Notes: a model not told the origin generated them from the letters alone. A DNA stretch of 64,000 bases from Sphingorhabdus rigui (GCF_014196595.1 NZ_JACIEA010000001.1:1482546-1546545); one strand, 5' to 3'; counted from the stretch's first letter, positions 37,232 to 46,269 are shown. Translations and numbers: made by a program.

Positions 37232-39169
37232 TCATCCGCCCGCATGGTAGAAATCATACACCGTCTGCGCCACGGCGGCGGACACCCCCGGCGCTTTCTG
37301 CAAATCTTCAAGGCTGGCATTGCGCACGGCGCGCGCGGTGCCGAAATGGAGCAATAAAGCCTTTTTCCGCGAAGGCCCGACGCCCGGCACTTCGTCCAGC
37401 GGGCTCACGGTTATCGCCTTGCTGCGCTTCGCACGGTGCGCGCCAATGGCGTAACGGTGCACCTCATCGCGCAGGCGCTGCAGGTAGAACAGGACCGGCG
37501 CGTTTACCGGCAAGGTCAATTCGCGTCCGTCGGGGAAGTGAAAAACTTCGCGGCCATCACGGCCATGATGTGGGCCTTTGGCAATGGCGATCAACGGCAC
37601 GTCATCGACACCAATTTCCTCCAGCGCCGCCTTCACGCTGCTCATCTGCCCCTTGCCGCCGTCGATCAGCACAAGGTCAGGCCACTGCCCGCTATCGCGG
37701 TCGGGATCATCTTCCTGCGCGCGCGCAAAGCGGCGCTGGAACACCTCACGCATCATCGCAAAATCGTCGTCAGTCGCCGCCTGTTTGATGTTAAACTTGC
37801 GATACTGGCCCTTGATAAAGCCTTCGGGTCCGGCAACGACCATCGCGCCAAGCGCGTTCGTGCCCTGAATATGGCTATTGTCGTAAATCTCGATCCGGCG
37901 GGGCGGTTCGGGCAGTTCAAACAGGTCCGCCACCTCTTGCAGCAACTTGCCCTGCGTCGTGCTCTCTGCCAAGCGCCGGTCAAGCGCCTCTTCAGCATTG
38001 CGCGTGGCCTGTTTGACCAACCGCACGCGGTCGCCGCGCTGCGGCACGCTGATTTCAATCTTACGCTCGGCACGTTCGGACAATGCCTCAGCCAACAGAT
38101 CGGCCTCGGTCAATTCGCGGTCGAGCAATATGCTTTTGGCGGGCGGCACATCTTCGTAAAATTGCGCAAGGAAGCTGGTGAACACCTCATCCTCGGTCAT
38201 TTCCGCAACATGTGACGGAAAAAACGAACGATGCCCCCAATTTTGCCCGCCGCGGATGAAAAACGCCTGAATACCCATCACGCCATTACGGTGGGCCAAG
38301 GCAAAGATATCGGCATCGCCAACGCCTTGCGCGTTAATCGCCTGCGACCCTTGAATGAAGGTCAGCGCCTTCAACCGGTCGCGCAGCATGGCCGCACGTT
38401 CGAAATCGAGCGCCTCGGCCGCGCCCTCCATTTCCTTCGCCAGCTTTGCCTGCACGGCAGAAGATTTGCCGTCGAGGAAGGATTTGGCATCGGCAACCAG
38501 ACCGTCATAGGACTGGTCATCAATCCGGCCAACGCATGGGGCGGAGCAGCGCTTGATTTGATACAACAGGCATGGCCGGTCGCGATTGTTGAAAAAGCTG
38601 TCCGAACAGCTGCGCAACAGAAACAGCTTTTGCAACGCATTCAGCGTCTGGTTGACCGATCCGGCGCTGGCAAAGGGGCCATAATAATGCCCCTTGTTCC
38701 GCCGTGCACCGCGATGTTTCTGGATACGCGGGAATTTATGATCCACCCGCAGCAGGATGAAGGGGAAGCTTTTGTCGTCACGCAGCAGCACATTATATGC
38801 CGGACGATAGCGTTTGATCAGCTGCGCCTCCAACAACAGCGCCTCCGCCTCGCTGTTAGTGGTCACAATCGTCATTGAACGGGTGAGCGCAACCATTCTG
38901 CGCAGGCGATTGGGCAAGCGGTCAATCTGCACATAATTGCTGACGCGGTTTTTGAGCGCACGCGCCTTGCCGACATATAATATTTCGCCGCGCGCATCGT
39001 GCATCCGGTACACGCCGGGTTTCAGCGGCAAGGTCTTCAGGACATTGCGGATGGCGGCAGTGCCGGTTTCCAGATCAGGTGTGTCCGCGCCACGCACGGC
39101 GTAGGTCGCCTGCTCCTCGTTAAAGCGAGAAGCCGCATTGGGTTGATCGGGGCGGTCGGCTTTGGACAT
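37232..39169 (-). CDS. uvrC: excinuclease ABC subunit UvrC
   Basis: Nucleotide excision repair nuclease that makes both incisions; 645 residues. A GIY-YIG domain (KPGVYRMHDARGEILYVGKARALKNRVSNY, near 51-80), a UVR motif region, the RNase H-like endonuclease domain (IEIYDNSHIQGTNALGAMVV and LVLIDGGKGQM), and a C-terminal helix-hairpin-helix pair (LDEVPGVGPSRKKALLLHFGTARAVRNAS). The N-terminal tail before the GIY-YIG domain is about 45 residues longer than in E. coli. Confidence 0.97.
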   Translation of the reverse strand: MSKADRPDQPNAASRFNEEQATYAVRGADTPDLETGTAAIRNVLKTLPLKPGVYRMHDARGEILYVGKARALKNRVSNYVQIDRLPNRLRRMVALTRSMTIVTTNSEAEALLLEAQLIKRYRPAYNVLLRDDKSFPFILLRVDHKFPRIQKHRGARRNKGHYYGPFASAGSVNQTLNALQKLFLLRSCSDSFFNNRDRPCLLYQIKRCSAPCVGRIDDQSYDGLVADAKSFLDGKSSAVQAKLAKEMEGAAEALDFERAAMLRDRLKALTFIQGSQAINAQGVGDADIFALAHRNGVMGIQAFFIRGGQNWGHRSFFPSHVAEMTEDEVFTSFLAQFYEDVPPAKSILLDRELTEADLLAEALSERAERKIEISVPQRGDRVRLVKQATRNAEEALDRRLAESTTQGKLLQEVADLFELPEPPRRIEIYDNSHIQGTNALGAMVVAGPEGFIKGQYRKFNIKQAATDDDFAMMREVFQRRFARAQEDDPDRDSGQWPDLVLIDGGKGQMSSVKAALEEIGVDDVPLIAIAKGPHHGRDGREVFHFPDGRELTLPVNAPVLFYLQRLRDEVHRYAIGAHRAKRSKAITVSPLDEVPGVGPSRKKALLLHFGTARAVRNASLEDLQKAPGVSAAVAQTVYDFYHAGG

Positions 39170-39251
39170 GTCGGGGTGATGTAGGCAACGTCGGTGCGCT
39201 ACACAATCTCATTCCCGCAAATGCGCGGCATGATTATATATCGGAAGCTGT

Positions 39252-39271
39252 GTTCCCGCCTGCGCGGGAAC
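39252..39271. repeat. short palindromic hairpin GTTCCCGC-CTGC-GCGGGAAC
   Basis: Perfect 8-bp arms (39252-39259 and 39264-39271) with a 4-base loop, 8 nt past the atpF stop and upstream of uvrC. This is a common dispersed palindrome in alphaproteobacteria. On the minus strand it lacks a T-run, so it could protect the 3' end of the atp transcript more than terminate it; this is inference. Confidence 0.7.
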
Positions 39272-39278
39272 GAGAAGC

Positions 39279-39923
39279 TTAGTTCAGCGAGGCGATCGCT
39301 TGATCGATTAGGGCTGCGTCGGCCTTTGCATCATGATGCGCGGCGATCAATTGCGCTGCAGCGGCGGCAGCAGCACTTGCGGCCTTGTTGCGGACATCGG
39401 CAATTGCGGCGCGCTCGGCAGCGGCAATCTTTTCTTCAGCCGCCTTGGCACGGCGTTCGATCAATGCGGTCGCATCGCTCTTTGCGCGGGCAACAATCTG
39501 CTTCGCTTCAGCTTCGGCAGAGGCTTTCATCGCATCGGCATCACGCGCCGCCTGCTTTGCCTTTGCTTCATACTCGACCTTGATATTTTCGGCTTCGGCA
39601 CGCAGCGCGGTTGCTTGGTCCAGCTGCTGCTTAATGCCGGCAATCTGTCCGTCCAATGCGCCAGCGATCATCGCGGGCACTTTTTTCCAGATTGCCAAGA
39701 TGATGACTGCAAGCATCGCCAAAGCCACCAGCATCGAAGCGTCAAAGCCAAGAGCCGAAGGCGTGACATGCTCTTCTGCGCCGCCATGCGCTTCGGTCGA
39801 AGCGTGCGCAGCGGGCGCGGCGGTTTCAGCGGTGGGCGCCGCAGCGGGTGCGGCGGTTTCTGCTACTGGAGCAACGGCGGTTGTTGCCACTGCTGTGTCG
39901 GTGGATGCTGCTGGATTAGCCAT
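39279..39923 (-). CDS. atpF: F-type ATP synthase subunit b
   Basis: A 214-residue peripheral-stalk subunit. The membrane helix (ASMLVALAMLAVIILAIWKKVP) begins only after a 55-60-residue N-terminal extension made of Ala, Thr, Pro, Glu and His with a repeated AETAAPAA. A long alanine/lysine-rich coiled coil follows (AEAENIKVEYEAKAKQAARDADAMKASAEAEAKQIVARAKSD). It overlaps atpF' by 8 nt. The presence of two different b-type genes is normal in alphaproteobacteria, which form a b/b' heterodimer. Confidence 0.93.
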   Translation of the reverse strand: MANPAASTDTAVATTAVAPVAETAAPAAAPTAETAAPAAHASTEAHGGAEEHVTPSALGFDASMLVALAMLAVIILAIWKKVPAMIAGALDGQIAGIKQQLDQATALRAEAENIKVEYEAKAKQAARDADAMKASAEAEAKQIVARAKSDATALIERRAKAAEEKIAAAERAAIADVRNKAASAAAAAAAQLIAAHHDAKADAALIDQAIASLN

Positions 39924-40410
39924 TGGACATTACCGCCTTCACTGCTTTTGCGGCCTGCGCCGGGGTAACTTTCGCGCCCGAAACCTTGGCAACGATATCC
40001 GCAGCGGCGTCCGCAGCCACGGTTTCGATGCTTGCCATTGCCTTGGCTGTTGCAGCCGAAAGCGCAGCTTCCGCAGCGGCGAGCTTTACGCCCACTTCCG
40101 CGTCGGCTTTCGCCAAACGGGCATCCGCGTCTTTCGCGCCTTTTGCTTTCGCATCGCTCGCTTTGGCTTGGGCCGCAGCCCGCGCAGCAGCAAGTCCTGC
40201 TTCGCCACTATCCCCCAGATCATCCGCTTCGGCACGCGCAAGCTCGGCAGCCGCAAGGTCGTCCGCAATCTTGCGATTACGTGCGTCCATCGTTGCTTCC
40301 ACTTTTGGCAACATGCCATGACCGATCGTAAAATAGACCAAGCCAAAGACAATCATCAGCCAAAAAAACTGTGATGCATAAGTTTCAAGAATCTGGGCAA
40401 TTTGTGGCAT
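39916..40410 (-). CDS. atpF': F-type ATP synthase subunit b'
   Basis: A 164-residue second stalk subunit that pairs with b. One membrane helix near the N-terminus (ETYASQFFWLMIVFGLVYFTIG) leads into a coiled coil (VEATMDARNRKIADDLAAAELARAEADDLG), the arrangement typical of b'. It follows atpE after a 58-nt gap that holds a strong stem-loop (see separate entry) and overlaps atpF. Confidence 0.93.
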   Translation of the reverse strand: MPQIAQILETYASQFFWLMIVFGLVYFTIGHGMLPKVEATMDARNRKIADDLAAAELARAEADDLGDSGEAGLAAARAAAQAKASDAKAKGAKDADARLAKADAEVGVKLAAAEAALSAATAKAMASIETVAADAAADIVAKVSGAKVTPAQAAKAVKAVMSNG

Positions 40411-40437
40411 ATTACGCGCTCATCCTATTGAGGAAAT

Positions 40438-40457
40438 GCCCCGGCGGTTGCCGGGGC
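40438..40457 (-). promoter_or_regulatory. intra-operon stem-loop between atpE and atpF'
   Basis: GCCCCGGC (40438-40445) and GCCGGGGC (40450-40457) form a perfect 8-bp GC-rich stem with a 4-base loop in the atpE-atpF' gap. No T-run follows in the minus direction. Such hairpins often protect or partly block transcripts and can raise subunit c output, which is needed in about ten copies. The role is inference. Confidence 0.6.
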
Positions 40458-40468
40458 GAAACCGTCAA

Positions 40469-40696
40469 TTAGGCAACGAAGATCAGGATCATCGCGATAA
40501 CGAACGCGAGCAGACCGAGAAGTTCGACGGCGGCGAAGCCGATGAACAGACGGCCCTGCTGGCTGTCAGCTGCTGCTGGGTTACGCAACGCGCCCTGAAG
40601 GAACGAGCTAAAAACGTTACCAACACCGCCAGCGGCGATACCGGCACCAATTGCTGCCAGACCGGCACCGATCATTTGGGCTGCTTCTGCGTCCAT
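40469..40696 (-). CDS. atpE: F-type ATP synthase subunit c
   Basis: A 75-residue proteolipid forming the rotor ring. Helix 1 (MIGAGLAAIGAGIAAGGVGNVFSSFL) carries the glycine-repeat packing motif, the polar loop has RNPAA, and helix 2 (LFIGFAAVELLGLLAFVIAMILIFV) contains the essential proton carrier glutamate (AAVELLG). It has no sodium-binding signature that I can see. It lies between atpB and atpF', with a GGAGTTAT-type ribosome site. Confidence 0.97.
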   Translation of the reverse strand: MDAEAAQMIGAGLAAIGAGIAAGGVGNVFSSFLQGALRNPAAADSQQGRLFIGFAAVELLGLLAFVIAMILIFVA

Positions 40697-40739
40697 GATA
40701 ATAACTCCTGTTAGAAAATAAAACTTAGTGGTTGAAATC

Positions 40740-41531
40740 TTAGTGCAAATTGACGGCGTCGTTGATGTACAGCGACGTCAAAAGTGCAAAAACATACGCC
40801 TGAATAGCACAAACGAGCAGTTCAAGCAGGGTAATACCAATCATCAAAACAAAGGCCGGGAAGCTGACAATCATCGGCACCCAAGCGGCTTCTGCATTCA
40901 GACCGTTAATCACAAATCCGGCCAGCACCTTCATCAGGATGTGCCCAGCGGTCATCGCAACGAACAAACGCAGCGCGAGGCTGAATGGACGGATCATGAA
41001 TGAGAATAGTTCAATGACCGGGATCAGCCACATCAATGCCAATGGCGTGCCTTGCGGAACAAACAGGCTGAAGAAATGCAGGCCATGCCGCCAGAAGCCG
41101 ACGACCAATACGGTGCCAAAGCTGAACAGCGCCAGCACGGCGGTGACGGTCAAATGGCTGGTAATGGTGAAGGGATGCACGCCGGGGACGATACCGAACG
41201 GCATCATGCCCATGAAGTTCGCCATCAGGATGAACATGAACAACGAGAACACCAAAGGCACATATTTCTTGCCTTCGGGACCGACATTTGCGGTCAGCAT
41301 GTTGTTGATGAAGCCCGTGACGCCTTCGACAGCCATCTGCCAGCGGCCGGGGACCATTTCGCGCTTCATTCCGCCCGCCATGAACACCCACAGCGCGCCC
41401 AGAACAAGCACCATGAACAACGATGAGTTGGTGAAGGAGACGTCGTAACCTGCAAGATCAAGCTGCGCGAGCGGCTCAATCTTGAACTGGTACATCGGAT
41501 CGATTTTGCCGCTTTCGCCTGCCACGTTCAC
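40740..41531 (-). CDS. atpB: F-type ATP synthase subunit a
   Basis: A 263-residue proton-channel subunit. Several membrane helices are visible, with the essential arginine region PFSLALRLFVAMTAGHILMKVLAGF and the second half-channel segment near the C-terminus (LLELLVCAIQAYVFALLTSLYINDAVNLH). It follows atpI by 31 nt and precedes atpE by 43 nt. Confidence 0.97.
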   Translation of the reverse strand: MNVAGESGKIDPMYQFKIEPLAQLDLAGYDVSFTNSSLFMVLVLGALWVFMAGGMKREMVPGRWQMAVEGVTGFINNMLTANVGPEGKKYVPLVFSLFMFILMANFMGMMPFGIVPGVHPFTITSHLTVTAVLALFSFGTVLVVGFWRHGLHFFSLFVPQGTPLALMWLIPVIELFSFMIRPFSLALRLFVAMTAGHILMKVLAGFVINGLNAEAAWVPMIVSFPAFVLMIGITLLELLVCAIQAYVFALLTSLYINDAVNLH

Positions 41532-41562
41532 TACCCTGTTATATGCACGTCAAGCGCCCGGT

Positions 41563-41880
41563 TTAGTCCGGACGCTCTGCTGAAATCTTTATTATATTCC
41601 TGAAGGCGACTGCAATGCCCAAGAACATGCAGGTCAACAGGAGCGCAGGTGCGATACCCAGCCAGCGGTCCAAGACCCAGCCAACCAAAGCACCACCAGC
41701 AGGACCCGCGATCAACTCGGTTAAAACCCTGTTCCCTTGCCGCATTCCTTTGGCTGGAGCCTGATCTTGACCTGAGCGTTCTGCTTCGGCTTTCCGCGCC
41801 GCTTTCAGCTGCATATCCAACGACACGAGCCGGGCGTCACTTTTGCCTTTTCCATCCTGCCCGGAATTGTCCGACATCAT
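41563..41880 (-). CDS. atpI: ATP synthase protein I (AtpI)
   Basis: A 105-residue assembly/accessory protein. The start at 41880 is chosen because GGATGG lies 6 nt upstream; a longer frame reaches 41928. A charged N-terminus (about 1-50) precedes two hydrophobic segments (LIAGPAGGALVGWVLDRWLG and ALLLTCMFLGIAVAFRNIIK), the AtpI/Zn-uptake-type two-helix fold. It is the first gene of the F0 operon. F1 genes are not in this window, as expected for alphaproteobacteria. Confidence 0.9.
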   Translation of the reverse strand: MMSDNSGQDGKGKSDARLVSLDMQLKAARKAEAERSGQDQAPAKGMRQGNRVLTELIAGPAGGALVGWVLDRWLGIAPALLLTCMFLGIAVAFRNIIKISAERPD

Positions 41881-42201
41881 GTGATTCCATCCAAATAAAC
41901 ACACGGAACCGCCACGCAATCGGGGCAACCCCGCCTAGGCATCGGCGCTTTAGGAGAGCGCCTGCGTCAAGTCAACAGCGCGTCGCCAAGAATGTTGCGT
42001 CGCAACAGAAAGGGCCGAAGCATCACTGCCCCGGCCTGCTATTTTCGTTCGGCTGATACCCTTATATCTTGGTCATCCTGAACATGCTTCAGTTGTTACG
42101 GACAGCGCGAGTCCCATTCAGATGCGCTGGAATCGCGTCAATCGACTTGCACCCGCCGCAAAAATCACCAAAAAGGTCATTATCGCAAAAGGACAGTGCT
42201 G
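41881..42201. other. intergenic region between atpI and radC with a perfect 15-nt palindrome
   Basis: A 321-nt divergent spacer that should hold the promoters of both the F0 operon (minus) and radC (plus). It contains TGTTGCGTCGCAACA, a perfect palindrome with 7-nt arms (41993-42007), and a fragment of the dispersed repeat (GGTCATCCTGAACATGCTTCAG, 42071-42092). No reading frame with gene features was found. No sigma-70 hexamers stand out clearly. Confidence 0.5.
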
Positions 42202-42897
42202 ATGGCGGACGGCGCGGATAAAATCGAACATCATGGCACCGGCCACCGCGCGCGTTTGCGCAAGCGGCTTTTTGAACAGCAAGGCGAAGGCCTGCACGAC
42301 CATGAGCTTGTGGAATATTTGCTCGCCCTGGCCATTCCGCGCCGCGACACAAAGCAAATCGCCAAGGATCTGATCGCGCGATACGGCAGCCTGTCGGCCT
42401 TGTTAACGGCCGATGCCGACAGCATCATGCGCGAAAAGTGGATGGGCGAAACAAGTGTTGCTGCACTGAAAATCGTTCAAGTGGCGGCCCTGCGTCTCTT
42501 GAGCGCACCCGTCCGCGAGATGCCGATTTTGTCATCATGGCAGGCATTGCTGGACTATCTGCGCGCCGACATGGCGCATCTGACCATTGAGCGCGTGCGG
42601 ACCTTATATCTCAACAGCAAAAATATGCTGATCCGCGATGAGGTTGCGAGCGAAGGATCGGTCGATCAGGCGGCGATTTACACCCGCGAAGTTATCCGGC
42701 GCGCGATGGACTTGGGCGCAGCGGCCATCATCCTGGTCCACAACCACCCCAGCGGCGATAGCAGCCCCAGCCGGCAAGACATTGCCATGACCCGCGACAT
42801 TGCGGAGGCGGGGCAGAAGTTCGGGATAACCGTGCATGACCATATCATCATCGGCAAAGACGGCTTTTCCAGCATGCGGAGCGCCGGGCTGATTTAA
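42202..42897 (+). CDS. radC: RadC family protein (JAB/MPN domain)
   Basis: A 231-residue protein from the ATG at 42202, with AAAGGA about 8 nt upstream. An N-terminal helix-hairpin-helix-like region (HDHELVEYLLALAIPRRDTKQIAKDLIARYGSL) precedes the JAB metal-binding domain with HNHPSGDSSPSRQD, the zinc-peptidase-type motif. The name comes from E. coli radC, but its link to DNA repair has been questioned and its biochemical role is unknown. Confidence 0.92.
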   Translation: MADGADKIEHHGTGHRARLRKRLFEQQGEGLHDHELVEYLLALAIPRRDTKQIAKDLIARYGSLSALLTADADSIMREKWMGETSVAALKIVQVAALRLLSAPVREMPILSSWQALLDYLRADMAHLTIERVRTLYLNSKNMLIRDEVASEGSVDQAAIYTREVIRRAMDLGAAAIILVHNHPSGDSSPSRQDIAMTRDIAEAGQKFGITVHDHIIIGKDGFSSMRSAGLI

Positions 42898-42944
42898 AGA
42901 TTTAGCGGGTGGAATTATTGCGGCTGCTACCCCATAGCCGCAAC

Positions 42945-44198
42945 ATGACCTCCCCAGCTTCTGCAAAAAAATCCATTGGCCCGCGCGAATTGACCATCAT
43001 GATGGCATCGCTGATGGCGCTGAACGCCTTGGCCATTGATTCCATGTTGCCCGCCTTTCCCGCCATGGCGCAGGGGCTGAAGGTTACCGATCCCAACCAG
43101 ATCCAATATATTATTTCCGTCTTTCTGGCCGGCACCGGCATTGGTGCGCTGATCTATGGTCCGCTGTCTGACCGCTATGGCCGCAAGCCAATATTGCTGA
43201 TTGCCATAATTGGCGCCGCCGTTTTTTCGCTCGCCTGTTCGATTACGCCAGACTTTGAAATGATGCTCGCGATGCGTTTCGCGCATGGTTTGCTCGCGGC
43301 GGCAATGGGCGTGCTGGTCATCTCCGTTATCCGGGACCAGTTCGAAGGTGACGCAATGGCGCGGCGGATGTCGACCATCTTCCTGATCTTTATGATCGTG
43401 CCGATCATTGCGCCAACCATCGGGCAAATGGTCCTCCTGTTTGCGGGCTGGCGGACAATATTCGACCTGATGGCTTTCATGGCCGTGGCGGCCGCCATTT
43501 GGGTATATCTGCGCCTGCCCGAAACACTTGCGCCCGAAAATGTCATTCCGATTGAACCCCACGCGCTGGCAAAGGCATGGAAAGCCGTCGTCCTTCACCG
43601 CAACGCTGCCGGATATATGATTGGCGCCGGCATCGTTCAGGGCGCTTTGTTCGGCTATCTCAACAGCTCGCAACAAATGTTCGACAAGGTGTTCAATGCA
43701 GCCGACTTTTTCACGATTGGTTTTGCCATCATTGCCATCGGCATCGCTGCGTCCAACTTCACCAATTCGCGAATTGTGGAGCGTTTTGGTGCGCGCCGCG
43801 TATCGCACACCGCGCTTTTGACCTTTATCACCCTTGGCGCGTTGCAATTGGTCGCTGCACAGTTCGCGCCGAAATCAATGCCGTTGTTCCTACTGTTGCT
43901 GACGGGCAACATGGCGATGATTGGGTTTATCGGATCCAACTTCTCGTCGATTGCGATGACACCCTTTGGCCATGTCGCGGGCGCGGCGTCATCGTTTCAG
44001 ACTTTCGTGCGCACTGGCTTGGCCGCCTCGCTCGGCGCGATCATCGGACAGCAATTTGACGGCAGCGTCTTTCCTGTCGCGCTTGGCTTTCTGTGTTGCG
44101 GGCTTGCCGCGCTGACGTTGGTTCTATGGTGCGAAAAGGGGAAGCTGTTCACGCGTCCCGGCACGACCCAACCTATTCCCGCTGACCCGCGCAGCTAG
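42945..44198 (+). CDS. Bcr/CflA-type multidrug MFS transporter
   Basis: A 417-residue major facilitator. From the ATG at 42945 it has twelve hydrophobic segments. The motif A between helices 2 and 3, GALIYGPLSDRYGRKPILL, and the N-terminal MMASLMALNALAIDSMLPAFPAMAQGL are typical of Bcr/CflA drug:proton antiporters. The gene starts 47 nt after radC and may be read from it. It ends at a bidirectional hairpin shared with the convergent permease gene. Confidence 0.9.
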   Translation: MTSPASAKKSIGPRELTIMMASLMALNALAIDSMLPAFPAMAQGLKVTDPNQIQYIISVFLAGTGIGALIYGPLSDRYGRKPILLIAIIGAAVFSLACSITPDFEMMLAMRFAHGLLAAAMGVLVISVIRDQFEGDAMARRMSTIFLIFMIVPIIAPTIGQMVLLFAGWRTIFDLMAFMAVAAAIWVYLRLPETLAPENVIPIEPHALAKAWKAVVLHRNAAGYMIGAGIVQGALFGYLNSSQQMFDKVFNAADFFTIGFAIIAIGIAASNFTNSRIVERFGARRVSHTALLTFITLGALQLVAAQFAPKSMPLFLLLLTGNMAMIGFIGSNFSSIAMTPFGHVAGAASSFQTFVRTGLAASLGAIIGQQFDGSVFPVALGFLCCGLAALTLVLWCEKGKLFTRPGTTQPIPADPRS

Positions 44199-44220
44199 GG
44201 TCAGGACCTAGGCAAAGAAA

Positions 44221-44240
44221 AGGGGCGCCGAAGCGCCCCT
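44221..44240. terminator. bidirectional hairpin between convergent MFS and permease genes
   Basis: AGGGGCGC (44221-44228) and GCGCCCCT (44233-44240) form a perfect 8-bp stem with a CGAA loop. On the plus strand it is followed by GCCCTTTTG and on the minus strand by TTTCTTTGCC, so it can serve as a rho-independent terminator for both genes. Confidence 0.75.
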
Positions 44241-44265
44241 GCCCTTTTGCGTTTTCGCGGTAACC

Positions 44266-45822
44266 TTAGTCCACAACTGGACCAGGGAATTCACCCATAT
44301 CCGGTGCGTCGTCCGCCAGCTGGTCATGCTGCAGGTTTGAATTGCGCATGCCATAAACGAAGTACAGCACGATGGCACCGATCAGGAAGTATACGAAGAA
44401 CATCAGCACGTTGTAAGGCACTGTCCTGATCAGATACAGGCATGACAAGATGCCGAGGATCGGTGTCAGCGGATAGAATGGTACCGAAAAGCCACGTGGC
44501 AGATCAGGCGCTGCACGGCGCAGATACATGACCGACAGGCAGACGATGGCAAAGGCTGCCAATGTGCCGACCGAGGTCATGTCACCCAGAACGTTGATGT
44601 CAAAGAAGCCTGCTGCAACCGCCGTGATCGTACCGACCAACAATGTGTTGATATATGGCGTGTGGAACTTTGGATGCACTTTGGAGAAGATCTTCGGCAA
44701 CAGACCGTCACGGGCCATGGTGTAGAAGATACGCGTTTGGGCATACATTAGCACCAGAACGACCGAGGTCAGACCAATGATTGCGCCGACCTTGATCGTC
44801 TTTGCCAACCAAGCCCATTGTGGACCAAAGCTGTCAACAACGACCGCGACAGGATCGGGCACGTTCAATGTTGCATAAGGCACGAGCAAGGTCATGATTG
44901 CTGCCACCAGCATATAGATGACGGTACAGACAATCAGCGAACCGATGATACCAAATGGCATGTCGCGTTTTGGGTCCTTAGCTTCCTGACCAGCGGTCGA
45001 GACAGCTTCAAAACCGATATAAGCGAAGAAGACGATCGATGCAGCACGCATGATGCCATCAATACCGAATGCACCTTCACCGGTATTTTCTGGGATGAAC
45101 GGCGTCCAGTTCTTTGCCACCAGTTCAGGCAAGTTGGTGAGGACAAGATAGCCGCCGACCAAAATAAATGCCACAAGAACGCTGACCTTGATCGCAACGA
45201 TGACGTTGTTGACCTTAGCCGATTCCGACACACCCACCATCAGCAACAGCGCAAGCGCCATGCAGATGAGGAACGCAGGAAGGTTGAAGATTGCGGTTAC
45301 CGCAGCGCCATCAACCAACAGAGGTACACCGTCACGCATGACCGCATGTCCGGTTGGTCCGGTAAATTGCGGCGGGATGACCAGGCCGAAGTCCGCCAGC
45401 AAGCTGACGACATATCCGCCCCAGCCAACGGCGACCACCGATGCGGCAAGGCCGTATTCGAGCAGCAGCAACGCACCCATGATCCAGGCAACAAATTCGC
45501 CCAATGTGGTGTAGCTGTAGGTGTAGGCCGACCCGGAAACAGGCAGCGTTGACGAAAGTTCGGCATAGCACAGGCCGGCAAAAGCGCAGACGATCCCCGC
45601 CACGACGAAGGACAGCAGAACAGCAGGGCCGGCATGCAATGCAGCGGCACTACCCGTGCGAACGAAAATGCCCGCACCAATGATGCACCCAACGCCCAAA
45701 AGCAGAAGGTTCCACTTGCCCAACGAACGCTTCAATTCGCTGTTGGCCGACTCTCTTTGTACTTGTGCGATCGTTTTGCGCGCGAACATGCGCTGCATCA
45801 CGGATTGCTGCTCAATCGCCAT
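44266..45822 (-). CDS. amino acid permease (APC superfamily, CAT type)
   Basis: A 518-residue (one more from the adjacent ATG) transporter with twelve or more hydrophobic segments. The signature LGVGCIIGAGIFVRTGSAAALHAGPAVLLSFVVAG (helix 1) is that of cationic amino acid transporter-like APC members, and YAELSSTLPVSGSAYTYSYTTLGEFVAWIMGA is the following conserved segment. GGGGAG precedes the double ATG. Substrate uncertain; lysine, arginine or a broad range is possible. Confidence 0.9.
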   Translation of the reverse strand: MAIEQQSVMQRMFARKTIAQVQRESANSELKRSLGKWNLLLLGVGCIIGAGIFVRTGSAAALHAGPAVLLSFVVAGIVCAFAGLCYAELSSTLPVSGSAYTYSYTTLGEFVAWIMGALLLLEYGLAASVVAVGWGGYVVSLLADFGLVIPPQFTGPTGHAVMRDGVPLLVDGAAVTAIFNLPAFLICMALALLLMVGVSESAKVNNVIVAIKVSVLVAFILVGGYLVLTNLPELVAKNWTPFIPENTGEGAFGIDGIMRAASIVFFAYIGFEAVSTAGQEAKDPKRDMPFGIIGSLIVCTVIYMLVAAIMTLLVPYATLNVPDPVAVVVDSFGPQWAWLAKTIKVGAIIGLTSVVLVLMYAQTRIFYTMARDGLLPKIFSKVHPKFHTPYINTLLVGTITAVAAGFFDINVLGDMTSVGTLAAFAIVCLSVMYLRRAAPDLPRGFSVPFYPLTPILGILSCLYLIRTVPYNVLMFFVYFLIGAIVLYFVYGMRNSNLQHDQLADDAPDMGEFPGPVVD

Positions 45823-45890
45823 CATAATCTCCCCGATGGATTTCTTATCGCGCGGAACCTAGCCTCTAAAAGTCTCCGCGCAACTGAATT

Positions 45891-46268
45891 TCATCGCATA
45901 AGCATCGGTCCGAGCGGTTTTCCACCAAAAATATGGACATGCAGGTGCGGAACCTCTTGATGTGAATCCATTCCGATATTGGCGAGCAACCGATATCCGG
46001 GTTCGACCAGACCCAATGCGCGCGCGACGTGGCCAACAGCGCGCACAAATCCGGCTATTTCCGCATCGCTCGCGTTGGCACTAAAATCGTCCCAGCTGAC
46101 ATAAGCGCCTTTGGGAATAACAAGAACATGCGTCGGTGCCTGCGGATTGATGTCGTGAAAGGCAAGCGCCAAGTCATCTTCAAAAACGGTATTGCAGGGA
46201 ATTTCTCCGCGCAGGATTTTCGCAAAGATATTCTGGTCATCGTAAGGCAATGTCGGATCAATCGGCAT
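45891..46268 (-). CDS. HIT-family nucleotide-binding protein
   Basis: A 125-residue histidine-triad protein from the ATG at 46268, with TGGAGA 5 nt upstream. The conserved KILRGEIPCNTVFEDDLALAFHDINPQAPTHVLVIPK is followed by the triad HLHVHIFGG. These hydrolases cut nucleotide phosphoramidates; the exact substrate is not predictable. It follows hisE with a 1-nt gap, as in many alphaproteobacteria. Confidence 0.94.
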   Translation of the reverse strand: MPIDPTLPYDDQNIFAKILRGEIPCNTVFEDDLALAFHDINPQAPTHVLVIPKGAYVSWDDFSANASDAEIAGFVRAVGHVARALGLVEPGYRLLANIGMDSHQEVPHLHVHIFGGKPLGPMLMR

Positions 46269-46269
46269 C

